In this document: piece by piece, positions 8,844-17,443 of the stretch
Numbering within the stretch: position 1 is the stretch's first letter
Layout of the letters: every line of letters begins with the position of its first letter
DNA from: Bacteroidia bacterium
Lineage (GTDB): Bacteria; Bacteroidota; Bacteroidia; Chitinophagales; UBA2359
Assembly (NCBI GenBank): GCA_030427245.1
Contig: JAUHXA010000008.1
Coordinates: forward strand, 102,262-166,261
Direction of reading: 5' to 3'
Length of the DNA: 64,000 bases
The notes under the pieces: generated by a model
What the model was told of the DNA's origin: nothing
The model's database searches: none
What the model saw: the letters and a program-made list of their open reading frames with translations, nothing else
Translations under genes and position numbers: made by a program

Positions 8844-11800
8844 AAAAGTATTGCCATTGTCCAAAAGCTGCAATTGATTCGTTCCCATCACATTTTCGGG
8901 AAGGGTAAAGTCGTAGGGAGTCGAATTTTGGAGGTTGGTAGCCGTTGAAGACATGACTGCAAGGTGGTGTCGGGTTCGTATGACAACAAAGTAATTTTCA
9001 TTTTCTGCAATGTCAAAAAAGTTGATGCCATTCGTTTGACCATCCACATCTACGACCAAGCCATTTTGCAGTAAAATTCCTGCTCGACTTGCAATGATTT
9101 GACTGTTATCATTGGCATCTCGAAGCTCGACCAATACCCAATCGACTGCATCCAAAGGCATTGAAGTGAGCGATTCCGAGCCATTGTAGTTCCACGGAGC
9201 TTGATTGAAGGGCTGTTGAAGGGGAATCAAATTGCGGAAAGCATCACTGACTTCCATAAGGTTTGTTGAAGTATTGTAAACGCCTTTCAGCCATACTTTT
9301 GCACGAAGTATGATGGGCGCACTTCCCTCAACTTTCACATTGTCCAAGTACAAGCGATTGCCAAAACCACCCACATTTTCAAAAACCAAACTGACCTTTT
9401 CCCCATCAAAAGCCGACAAATCCACCGTTTCGCTGCGCCAATCATTGCAGCTTGAAGGAACGAAGTTGCCCGAATTGTCGTCTGCTACGGTTGCCAAATC
9501 AGAACCTGATTTGTGAAAAACTTGGTGGCTGTTTCCATCACAATCTATGATATGCACCTTCAATTCGTCCGACAAATTGGCATTGAAGCGAGCATAAGCA
9601 ATGTCGAAGGTCAAGCTGCTGTTGGAGAAATCGGTCAAGTCCAAATCGTGTATCAATTGGTCGGTTGTATTTGTGTTGTCTTCAAAGCGGTTGTTGATGC
9701 TCATGACCTGTTCATTGCAGTTTTCGTCTGTGCTGATTTTCCAAGCCACACCATCTGAATCGCCATTCACAATCCGCCAATCGTCTGTATTCCCTTCAAA
9801 ATTTTCGCTGAAAAGAGTCGGTTGTTCTTCCGTCAAAGTTGCATCGTGTGGAAAAGCATCGTCTAAATCAACCGTTCCATCTCCATCGCTGTCAATCGTT
9901 TTGAGGTGTTGGAGCAAGTCGGTTAGGGCATTTGGCGTATTTTGAGGAGAAGGCAGTTCCGCTTGGTTCAGACTGTTTTCGCCATGACAAGAACTACATA
10001 CCCGAACCTCTCCTTTTTTGAAGCTCAACCAAACCCGTTCTCGCACCACCGCATCACCGTCGTCTTCGGTCAATTGCCAAGACAAAGATCGACCTGCAGG
10101 CACCAAAGCTGCCATCGAACCATCGGCTGCAATCGTTACACTTCCTGTTGGTCCTGTATTGAAGGGATTGTAGCGCATCGCATTGGAGTCATGAAGCGGT
10201 TGGGCAATCACTCGTCTGCCGCTATTTGGGTCGTCTATTCCTCCAATTCCCCGCACTTGGTCGCCTTGAAAGATTTGAAAATGAGCGACTTCATACACCT
10301 TGTCACTCGACTGAAAATTACTTGACACTGTCTGCGTTTCGCTTCCAAACACTTTCAAATTGAAGGGCTGTTGACGGTCAGCATCGTCTCGACTCGTCAC
10401 ATTTCGACTCACTATCAAAGCCAAATTGTTCTTTTCCAAAAAACTTTTGAAGGAGCTTATCTCCACATTTTCGGCTGCAAAAACATTGGCTTCAATACTC
10501 GGCAAATTTTCCGCAGTCATATTGGGTTTGGTACGTACCCGTACTTCAACGGGAAAAGTTTCCCATAAATCACCATCATATTGCACAAGGTTATCGGGGT
10601 CGTAATAGGAAATCGCTTTGGTAATTGGGGTTGAAAACAAAGACGTATCTGGAATCCAATAACCGTTTTCCTCCTTCAATACCTTCAATCGGAAATCGTA
10701 ACGACTTTCGGTATAAGGTGCAGTACCTTCTTCGTCATCGTAGCGGGTTTCGGAGGTATGAACTGCAATCAGTGTTCCGTTGGACAAGACTAAAGGGTCT
10801 CGATATAATCCCGAATGATTGGCAGAAGGGTCATCGGTCGGTTCGGCAGTATCGGGATGGGTCAAGTCAATCACCTGAATCGCATCAGCTTCCAAAGTAG
10901 GCGGTGCATACAGTTTGACCAACTGCCCTCCTGCATGTGTGCCAAATTCGGGCGCATTGGTGCCGTAGTAAGTGCCTAATTCTGTCGGGCTTTCAACCAT
11001 GTGAAAGAGATTGGTAATCGAATTTGGATTCGTGGAAATATCATCGTAATGGTCACCCAAAGCGGGGTCATTGTTGAAGTTCGGTTCAAAATAACTCGAT
11101 AATTCATGTCGTCCAATGTGGTTGAGGGTTTCCAATTCTGTTCCATCTTCGTTCAGTTGCCAAGGTTGGAACACGTTGATTCGCAAGCCATTTTCGTGGG
11201 CTTGCAGCAAATCGGTGCGAACAGGTCGGGGTTCGGGGAAATATTCTACCGTTTGATTTAATTTGGCCGCATCCGCACATTCATCGCTGAAATCAAAGGT
11301 GCCATAACTTGTTCCCGAAACAGCATCTGCATCCGCTTGTTGGTCTCGCTGCAAATGGTCCCAACGGGTGAAAACGATGCGTCCGTAGCTGTCTATGATG
11401 GGCGTAAAATCTCCAGAGGGTGCATGGGTCAATAGCTCCAATGTGTTTTCGCAACTATAGGGGTCGAGTCGCCAAAGTCCTGTTACGGTAGGCGAAGATT
11501 CGTATTCGTCGTGTTGAGGGTAAAGGTGTCGTTGTCCATTTCGAGGGCGGTCGGTGGTGAAAATGATGCGGTCGTCTGTGCCGTAAATTGGGGTGATGTT
11601 GTTGTAATTTTCGGGTTGATTCGCAACTTTTGTGATAACGGGTGTATCGTCCTCTCCCAAACCTGTGATTTCGTAAATCTGCCAAAAGTAGGGTCGGCGC
11701 ACATATCGTTGTATGGCATGACCAATGACCATACTGAACAACGCTTTTTCTCCATCCCAATGTACGTGTGGGTCACGCACTGCAATGGAGTTTGCGCCTT

Positions 11801-12134
11801 GCTCGAAGGCATCTCCAAAGGAATCACCTGTATTCCCAAAGCCTGCTGCTTGGGTCAAATTCTTCAATGTGCCATCGGGATACAAAATCCACAAATCACC
11901 GCCTCTTGGTGCACTTTCTACAGAGGGTAGGTGATTGCCAAAGGTGGACATCAAAGTGGTGAAATCATCGGGTTGGGGTACTTGTGTGCAGAAGATAATG
12001 GGATTGGGAAGGGTGGTTTCTTGGGCATGAGCTATTGAAGGGAAAGTAAAAAGGAATGATAAAACAAAAACATGAAAGGGTAAGTCATATTTTTGTTTGA
12101 CAACGATTTTAGAGGAAGTAATTAGATTGTTCAT
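8649..12134 (-). CDS. Secreted HzsA-like multidomain protein with one c-type heme site and dockerin-like C-terminus
   Basis: About 1161 residues from ATG 12134. The frame extends upstream to 12242, but only this start places a signal peptide (hydrophobic FHVFVLSFLFTF, cleavage near AHAQ) at the N-terminus. The first 700 residues resemble the hydrazine-synthase-alpha-like/TolB-like beta-propeller family (GDLWILYPDGTLKNLT, RIIFTTDRP, GRIVFTRWDH). A heme motif CSSCH lies at about 708. Then come a calcium-binding repeat DSDGDGTVDLDDAFP (about 750), a MAM/jelly-roll-like domain (about 770-940), a domain of unknown type, and a dockerin-like pair of calcium loops ending VEEVRY. Having only one heme motif makes true hydrazine synthesis unlikely. 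The dockerin-like end probably acts in surface or extracellular assembly (inference). Confidence 0.7.
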   Translation of the reverse strand: MNNLITSSKIVVKQKYDLPFHVFVLSFLFTFPSIAHAQETTLPNPIIFCTQVPQPDDFTTLMSTFGNHLPSVESAPRGGDLWILYPDGTLKNLTQAAGFGNTGDSFGDAFEQGANSIAVRDPHVHWDGEKALFSMVIGHAIQRYVRRPYFWQIYEITGLGEDDTPVITKVANQPENYNNITPIYGTDDRIIFTTDRPRNGQRHLYPQHDEYESSPTVTGLWRLDPYSCENTLELLTHAPSGDFTPIIDSYGRIVFTRWDHLQRDQQADADAVSGTSYGTFDFSDECADAAKLNQTVEYFPEPRPVRTDLLQAHENGLRINVFQPWQLNEDGTELETLNHIGRHELSSYFEPNFNNDPALGDHYDDISTNPNSITNLFHMVESPTELGTYYGTNAPEFGTHAGGQLVKLYAPPTLEADAIQVIDLTHPDTAEPTDDPSANHSGLYRDPLVLSNGTLIAVHTSETRYDDEEGTAPYTESRYDFRLKVLKEENGYWIPDTSLFSTPITKAISYYDPDNLVQYDGDLWETFPVEVRVRTKPNMTAENLPSIEANVFAAENVEISSFKSFLEKNNLALIVSRNVTSRDDADRQQPFNLKVFGSETQTVSSNFQSSDKVYEVAHFQIFQGDQVRGIGGIDDPNSGRRVIAQPLHDSNAMRYNPFNTGPTGSVTIAADGSMAALVPAGRSLSWQLTEDDGDAVVRERVWLSFKKGEVRVCSSCHGENSLNQAELPSPQNTPNALTDLLQHLKTIDSDGDGTVDLDDAFPHDATLTEEQPTLFSENFEGNTDDWRIVNGDSDGVAWKISTDENCNEQVMSINNRFEDNTNTTDQLIHDLDLTDFSNSSLTFDIAYARFNANLSDELKVHIIDCDGNSHQVFHKSGSDLATVADDNSGNFVPSSCNDWRSETVDLSAFDGEKVSLVFENVGGFGNRLYLDNVKVEGSAPIILRAKVWLKGVYNTSTNLMEVSDAFRNLIPLQQPFNQAPWNYNGSESLTSMPLDAVDWVLVELRDANDNSQIIASRAGILLQNGLVVDVDGQTNGINFFDIAENENYFVVIRTRHHLAVMSSTATNLQNSTPYDFTLPENVMGTNQLQLLDNGNTFGLFAGDFNSDGVVNVDDFNLFTAELANINGYASSDANMDRGVTVADYNLYVPNASVIGVEEVRY

Positions 12135-12365
12135 ATTTGATTTTTTAGGTTTTGGAGTTCTAACAAATATTTGATTTCTTGTATTGACGTAGGTTCTTTT
12201 GCCTGTTCTTTTTCCCCGAGAAATCCCTGTTTCACGTTCCAAGAACTTGTCAAAAAGTTAAAGGCACACCCTGAATGAATTTGACAATATAGAACTTACC
12301 ATTTTCAAATGGTTAATGAATTGAAAATACAAAATGTTACCATTTCCGCTGATTCTTTGTGGTTT

Positions 12366-12396
12366 TTTGGCAATTTTTGTAAAAGTGTTAACTTTC
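12366..12396 (+). promoter_or_regulatory. Probable promoter of the doxX-like gene
   Basis: TTTG (12366-12369), a 19-base spacer, then TAACTTTC (12389-12396), one mismatch from TAnnTTTG. It ends 26 bases before the ATG at 12423. Confidence 0.45.
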
Positions 12397-12422
12397 CATA
12401 GTTGAATTAAAAACAAACAAAA

Positions 12423-12845
12423 ATGAATAGACTCGAAAACTACTTTCAACCTAAATGGCATATCGGAATTTTATTGCTGCGAATATTTGTTGGATTGCGA
12501 TTGTTGTATGGCGTAATTGATAACATTATCAGTTGGGAAAAAATGTTGGAGTTTGCTTCTTTTTTGGAGGTTCATCACTTTCCTTTGCCAATAGTTAGTG
12601 CCGTTTCTTCCGTTGCCGTTCAGTTTATCTGCGGACTATTCGTTTTGATTGGTTTCAAGATAAGAATGACTTCTATTTTATTGGTTATCAATTTTATCGT
12701 TGCCTTATTGTTCGTCCATATCAGAAGTGGTGATACGGTTGAAGGAATGACCCCTGCCTTAGCTATATTGTTTATCAGTCTTGCATTTGTTTTTACAGGA
12801 GCAGGCCGAATCTCTGTTGATAAATCACACAACACAGGCCTGTGA
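12423..12845 (+). CDS. DoxX family membrane protein
   Basis: 140 residues with four predicted membrane helices: about 13-33 (GILLLRIFVGLRLLYGV), 55-78 (SAVSSVAVQFICGLFVLIGF), 80-100 (TSILLVINFIVALLFV) and 110-128 (ALAILFISLAFVFTGAG). This four-helix layout, and the charged residue in the first helix, fit the DoxX/DoxD-like family. Members are often linked to thiol/redox handling or small quinone-type substrates, but most are uncharacterised. The gene stands alone, transcribed away from the HzsA-like gene. No specific role can be assigned. Confidence 0.75.
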   Translation: MNRLENYFQPKWHIGILLLRIFVGLRLLYGVIDNIISWEKMLEFASFLEVHHFPLPIVSAVSSVAVQFICGLFVLIGFKIRMTSILLVINFIVALLFVHIRSGDTVEGMTPALAILFISLAFVFTGAGRISVDKSHNTGL

Positions 12846-13254
12846 AAAATGCAATTTTTACAAATCATAACGAACTGTAAATGAGTATTGAAGAAATTCG
12901 GTAATCAACAAAATTAGACATTTTTGAGAGTTACTTTTTACTCTATCGGAATTAGTTGGAGTGTTCATGTTTATTATTAGGTTTTTGGAAAAGTTGGTTT
13001 AGGTTTAATAAATTGAAAATGTAAACATTCCTGTTTTCAAGAGATATTTTATTCTTTAGATGAAAAGAGTAAACCTTTTTGGAATTTTTTTTTCGATAAA
13101 ATTTGACTTTAATACTATGAGATAATAGGCTTTGAATCAGGTACTTAATTTGAAAGTGGAAAGTCTAAAATGTATAAAATCACTAAACAAATCAAGAAAA
13201 ATGTTTTTGTTTCTAATTTAGGAAACCATTAAATTGCTTGAAAAATAGTTATTT
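12846..13254. other. AT-rich intergenic region, no gene seen
   Basis: About 400 bases between doxX and the T9SS protein, with runs of T and A and no open frame of note on either strand. It presumably holds the doxX terminator and the promoter of the next gene, but no clear hairpin or full promoter consensus was found. Confidence 0.4.
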
Positions 13255-15006
13255 ATGAAAAACTCATTCGCTGTTATTTTTGTATTATTCCTTGCTTCAA
13301 ATTGTACGATTGCACAAATTCCTTTGGTAGAAAGAACCTTTAATCATGCCTATCAAACAGAATGTGCGGATTTTGAACGGTACAATAGTGAACATTGGTT
13401 GATTGGCTACACCGCCTATTATCCTGATATGATTCCTTATTGGAGTGGAGCTTTTAGTTCTGAAGTCATGGTGGTGGACAATGAAGGAGAAATTGTATGG
13501 AAAACTTTTTTGTCTTTAGGGTACGAAGAGCTAAAAGATATTCTATTAGTGAATGAAGATATGATTCTGGCTTTAATGGTTTTTGAAGGTCATTTGGATG
13601 TTTTTGATTGTGAATACTATTTGTATATATTAGACAAAGAAGGAGAGGTCTTGAAAACAATTCCATTATTAGACAATCTTCCTGCTATAGAGGACTTTTG
13701 TTTTCCAAAAGAAAATGTTTTTTTGAAAATGTTGGCTATCAATGAAGGTAATATTTGGGTAGTTTACAATGGAGGAGAACAAACGAGTTGGACTAACAAA
13801 AGAAGTGGCATTCTTCAATTGGATTTAGAAACTGAGGAGGTAACTACTGTAAAAGAATGGGATAGCCAAACACTTTTGATTTATGATGCCTTTCTACAAA
13901 GTGATGGCAAAATATGGTTGACGACCAATGAGGGTGTTTGGAAGATAAATCAAGAAACTGAAATAGAGGAACTGTACGAAGCTGAAACTCCTATATTGAA
14001 GGTAAAAAGCGATTATTCTATTACGAAAACTCATTTACTTCAATTTGATACCGATTTGAATATTACCCAAAGTACTGATTTTTCAAGTCGCTTCGATAGT
14101 TTGATAAATTTTTATATTTCAGACGATTACTTATGGGTAATTGGAAAAACATCTAATATCAATACATTTCACTTCGAAAAAATTCTTCTTACGGAAGTTA
14201 ATGAACCTCCTCTCCTTACTATTGATATTCTTGGAACTCAAAATAATCCAATTGGTTTGCAGCTTTTTGAAGATAAAGTACTGGTATTGGGTAATGAACA
14301 AATTCCTTTTACCCCACGAACTTTCTTCAAAACCTACGATGCCAATAATGGAAGCACTCAACAATTTGACACAGATATTGGCATTGAAAAAATAGATATG
14401 TGGGATTTTCAACAATCGGAACTTTTTACTGGTTTCTACTTCTTGGGTAGCTTAACCGTTAAAAACCACGGCATGGATACTATCCATCAATTTTACATCA
14501 ATTATCAAGATAAATTTGCGGGGCATGTACATGCCTCCTATCCATACGCCAATTCCAATGATACACTCAATTTAGCTCCGAATGAAAGCATTACGGTTGG
14601 ACCTTTGGGTTTTTTGATTTATGGAGGTACGGGAAATGAAAAAGAAATCTGCTTTTGGGTAACAGGGCCCAATGACCACATTGACCGAAACCAAAGCAAC
14701 AACAGCAGTTGTGAACTGGTTGTGCTTGCAGATATTTCCGCACCTATTGCAGACTCCAATGACATGGCTATCTTTCCCAATCCTTTCCACCAAAAAATCG
14801 AAATCCACACACAAAACAGTTTTCCCAAGGATGCCCAAATTTCTGTATTCAATACATTGGGGCAGGTCGTTTACCAAAGTTCGTTGAAATCCAATCAAAC
14901 ACAAACGGTTTTGGACTTGGCAGGTTTGCAGCAGGGAGTCTATATCTTGGAGGTGAAAAGTGAGCAAGAGCAAACTCGCTGGATGGAAAGGGTGGTGAAG
15001 TATTGA
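13255..15006 (+). CDS. Secreted protein with type IX secretion C-terminal sorting domain
   Basis: 583 residues. A signal peptide is visible (MKNSFAVIFVLFLASNCTIAQ). The middle is rich in short beta-strand repeats with aromatic and acidic residues (GEIVWKTFL, DGKIWLTTNEGVWK), suggesting a propeller-like fold of unknown ligand. The last 80 residues are a Por-type sorting domain: FPNPF, then ISVFNTLGQVVYQ, then LQQGVYILEV and a basic end RVVKY. Such domains direct export across the outer membrane and anchoring by a PorU-type sortase. Nothing indicates an enzyme activity. The stop codon lies inside an ATTGAAGG octamer. Confidence 0.75.
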   Translation: MKNSFAVIFVLFLASNCTIAQIPLVERTFNHAYQTECADFERYNSEHWLIGYTAYYPDMIPYWSGAFSSEVMVVDNEGEIVWKTFLSLGYEELKDILLVNEDMILALMVFEGHLDVFDCEYYLYILDKEGEVLKTIPLLDNLPAIEDFCFPKENVFLKMLAINEGNIWVVYNGGEQTSWTNKRSGILQLDLETEEVTTVKEWDSQTLLIYDAFLQSDGKIWLTTNEGVWKINQETEIEELYEAETPILKVKSDYSITKTHLLQFDTDLNITQSTDFSSRFDSLINFYISDDYLWVIGKTSNINTFHFEKILLTEVNEPPLLTIDILGTQNNPIGLQLFEDKVLVLGNEQIPFTPRTFFKTYDANNGSTQQFDTDIGIEKIDMWDFQQSELFTGFYFLGSLTVKNHGMDTIHQFYINYQDKFAGHVHASYPYANSNDTLNLAPNESITVGPLGFLIYGGTGNEKEICFWVTGPNDHIDRNQSNNSSCELVVLADISAPIADSNDMAIFPNPFHQKIEIHTQNSFPKDAQISVFNTLGQVVYQSSLKSNQTQTVLDLAGLQQGVYILEVKSEQEQTRWMERVVKY

Positions 15007-15068
15007 AGGAAAAAGGGGCCTCGTTCAGTTAGCACCTTCACTATCAGGTATCTATTGTTTTATTCGCC

Positions 15069-17144
15069 TTACTCCACATTCACCTCCAAATCATAATCCC
15101 CTTCGCCTCTAAACGAGTTCACCAACAAAAAATACTCCCCTGCTTCCAAATTCTCCAATTCCAGTTTTTCATTGGAAGTTTCGGTGATAGAGCGTTTATC
15201 ATAGTCGTTTTTGGAGGGAATCGCACCTTTTTTGAGGTAGAGGTCAAAATCCGTTTCCTCTTTATTGCTTTTCATTTCAATGGAGAGTTTTTTACCTACG
15301 GAGATTTTATAAATTTTGCTGTCATTGTTGCCTTTCATTTTTCCTTTGACGAGGGTATTCAGTTTGAGCAACAATACTCCGTCTTCCAATTCAGAAGGTT
15401 CGTCCACCTTAGGAGGTGTATCGGTATGGGAGTTCGTGTCAGTATCGTTTGAAGTATCTCCTGTATCGGTGTCGGTATTCGTATTTTCGTCCTCTTCTTC
15501 GGGTAGCAATGCCACTGCTTGTTGAACCGCTTTGAAGGCATTCACCTTTCCATAGCCGAACCATTCCGAATGACCATTAGCATCGTAAGTGCCTTTTTGG
15601 GTATTGAGCAAAATATCAGGAGTCGTGTCTTCAATTTTGTCCGTCGAGTCAATGATGATTTGTTTCACTTCCTTTGCAGTGAGGTTGGGGTTTGCAGACC
15701 ATACCAAACCTGCAAGCCCTGCCACCAAAGGCGTAGCGCTGGAAGTCCCTCCAAAAAAATGCGTATAACGGCTGTTGGGTGAAAAATACGCTCCTAAACG
15801 GAAATTGTCGGTTGTAGTAATGCCTCTACCCTTCAATTTTTTGCTGAAATCCAAAGGATGGTAATTGTTGCTTGGCGCACAAACGGTTATTTCTTTACCC
15901 CAATTGCTGTAAGCTGCTTTTTGGTTGAGGCTCGTTGAAGCCGAAATCGCCATCACATCGGGATGTGTCGCATTGCCATTCCAAATCGGGTCTCGGTGTT
16001 CGTAAATCCGATTGCCTGCCAAATATTTGACTCCTGCCACATTTTTCAAGTCCTTCAAAGGCGCATTGAAGTTGTGGGCAGCAAACAAAATCAAACAACC
16101 TTTGCCTCTCGGCCCACCTGATTCCGATAATTGGGTCAGTTTGTCATAGACCAATTGATGCAAAGGCGCATAGACGGGTGGCGGCCCCCAACTGCAAGAA
16201 ATGACATCGGCGTATTTGCCTACATAGTCAAAAATTTCATACAGCAAATTGGCATCTGCTCCAAAAGGAATCCGAACAGGCATAAAAGCACAGCCGGGGG
16301 CAATACCCACAACGCCCTCGCCATTGTCTTCTGCAATCGCTACGCCCGCACAAGGCGTACCGTGAAAATCGGCAGGACCTGGGTTGGGCAATACATCGCC
16401 GTCCACAAAATCTTTGGGGTAAACGACTTTACCAACTCCCTGAAAATCTGGATGCGACATGTCGAAACCATCGTCTAAGACTGCAATCACAATATTTCGA
16501 TTGCCTTTGGTGATGTCCCATGCTTGAGTGACAGAAATATCGGCATCGGCCGCCAATTCTGGACCAGCTTGACTCATCAAATGCCACTGTTGTTGGAATT
16601 GGTCGTCGGAAGGAATGTATGCTGTAGAAAAACGGTTAATGAGGTTGGGTTCGCAGTAAATTACTTCCTTTTTTTCCATCAAATAGTTGGCTATTTTGAC
16701 GGGATTGGATTGGGTAGAAGTGGTGATTTGAAGGAGATAGGTTTGTGGATTGTAGCTTTTGACATAGCGCAGTCGGTATTCCTCCAAATAGTTGTTGATG
16801 GTTTCGGTAGAAGTACCTTGTTTGAATTTGACGGTTACTTTGTCGGTAATGTAATAGCGAGTTTGATTCGTACCCAAAGGTTTGTAGGCATGATGACACA
16901 CCAAATCAAAGGCTTGTGAGCGAAGGGATGCCATGATTTGTTCGAGACGGGTATCATCTACTTTGAGTCTATACACCTCATTGAAGGTGTTTTTGACATC
17001 CAATACGCCGTCTAATCTTTGAATCAGTTCGAGCTTGCGAGGCTCATATATATAAACGGTGATGCAATCTGGCTCTTTTTCAAGGTTGATTTTTTTGCCA
17101 TTTTGCCATAAGTAAGTGCCAATCATTGAAGATTCTAAAGCCAT
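15069..17144 (-). CDS. Subtilisin-like (S8) serine protease with C-terminal PPC-like domain
   Basis: 691 residues. The catalytic triad is visible as Asp in VLDDGFD (about 225), His in DFHGTPCAG (about 263) and Ser in GGTSSATPLVAGL (about 475). The oxyanion Asn sits in FAAHNF, with His replacing the usual Gly. Residues 1-190 resemble a fervidolysin-type prodomain. A Thr/Asp-rich linker (about 555-590, repeated TDT units) leads to a PPC-like beta domain ending EYFLLVNSFRGEGDYDLEV. No signal peptide is recognisable at the N-terminus, which is odd for a protease with a PPC domain; no better upstream start is apparent. A cytoplasmic role or non-classical export remains open. Confidence 0.8.
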   Translation of the reverse strand: MALESSMIGTYLWQNGKKINLEKEPDCITVYIYEPRKLELIQRLDGVLDVKNTFNEVYRLKVDDTRLEQIMASLRSQAFDLVCHHAYKPLGTNQTRYYITDKVTVKFKQGTSTETINNYLEEYRLRYVKSYNPQTYLLQITTSTQSNPVKIANYLMEKKEVIYCEPNLINRFSTAYIPSDDQFQQQWHLMSQAGPELAADADISVTQAWDITKGNRNIVIAVLDDGFDMSHPDFQGVGKVVYPKDFVDGDVLPNPGPADFHGTPCAGVAIAEDNGEGVVGIAPGCAFMPVRIPFGADANLLYEIFDYVGKYADVISCSWGPPPVYAPLHQLVYDKLTQLSESGGPRGKGCLILFAAHNFNAPLKDLKNVAGVKYLAGNRIYEHRDPIWNGNATHPDVMAISASTSLNQKAAYSNWGKEITVCAPSNNYHPLDFSKKLKGRGITTTDNFRLGAYFSPNSRYTHFFGGTSSATPLVAGLAGLVWSANPNLTAKEVKQIIIDSTDKIEDTTPDILLNTQKGTYDANGHSEWFGYGKVNAFKAVQQAVALLPEEEDENTNTDTDTGDTSNDTDTNSHTDTPPKVDEPSELEDGVLLLKLNTLVKGKMKGNNDSKIYKISVGKKLSIEMKSNKEETDFDLYLKKGAIPSKNDYDKRSITETSNEKLELENLEAGEYFLLVNSFRGEGDYDLEVNVE

Positions 17145-17180
17145 GCTTGGGTAGTTTAATGTTGATTAGTTGATTAGTGA

Positions 17181-17366
17181 TTACTATTCAGCATCAAGGT
17201 AACATCTTTTTCTGCCTTGAAACAAACGTGTTGTAAGGCAACTATTTAGAAAAGGTGTAATCTTGATGCGGTCGCCTTGCGATTACACCTTTTATTGAAA
17301 CATTATTGATAATCAACCAATTTTGATTTTTGAAAAGATGTCACCTCAAGGCTTGCTGAATAGTAA
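17181..17366. mobile_element. MITE-like element with terminal inverted repeats and central hairpin
   Basis: The left end TTACTATTCAGCA (17181-17193) is the exact reverse complement of the right end (17354-17366). The match resumes after a four-base gap with CATCTTTT (17203-17210 against 17333-17340 on the other strand). A perfect 13-bp stem AAAAGGTGTAATC / GATTACACCTTTT (17250-17262, 17281-17293) sits at the centre. The 10-mer TTAGTGATTA occurs on both sides (17174-17183 and 17370-17379). There is no coding capacity. It lies between the subtilase start and the pbp stop; its hairpin may also end pbp transcription. Confidence 0.55.
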
Positions 17367-17443
17367 CGGTTAGTGATTAGTAAACCAGTAGTTAATTTGG
17401 ACTTTGTTCCTTCGCCCAAAGTCTAAAACTAATTACCAGTGTA

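Noticed and set aside
8649..12134. Interpretation of the HzsA-like gene as hydrazine synthase (anammox)
   Set aside because: There is only one CxxCH motif, no HzsB/C partners and an unrelated C-terminal architecture; similarity is to the broad propeller family only.
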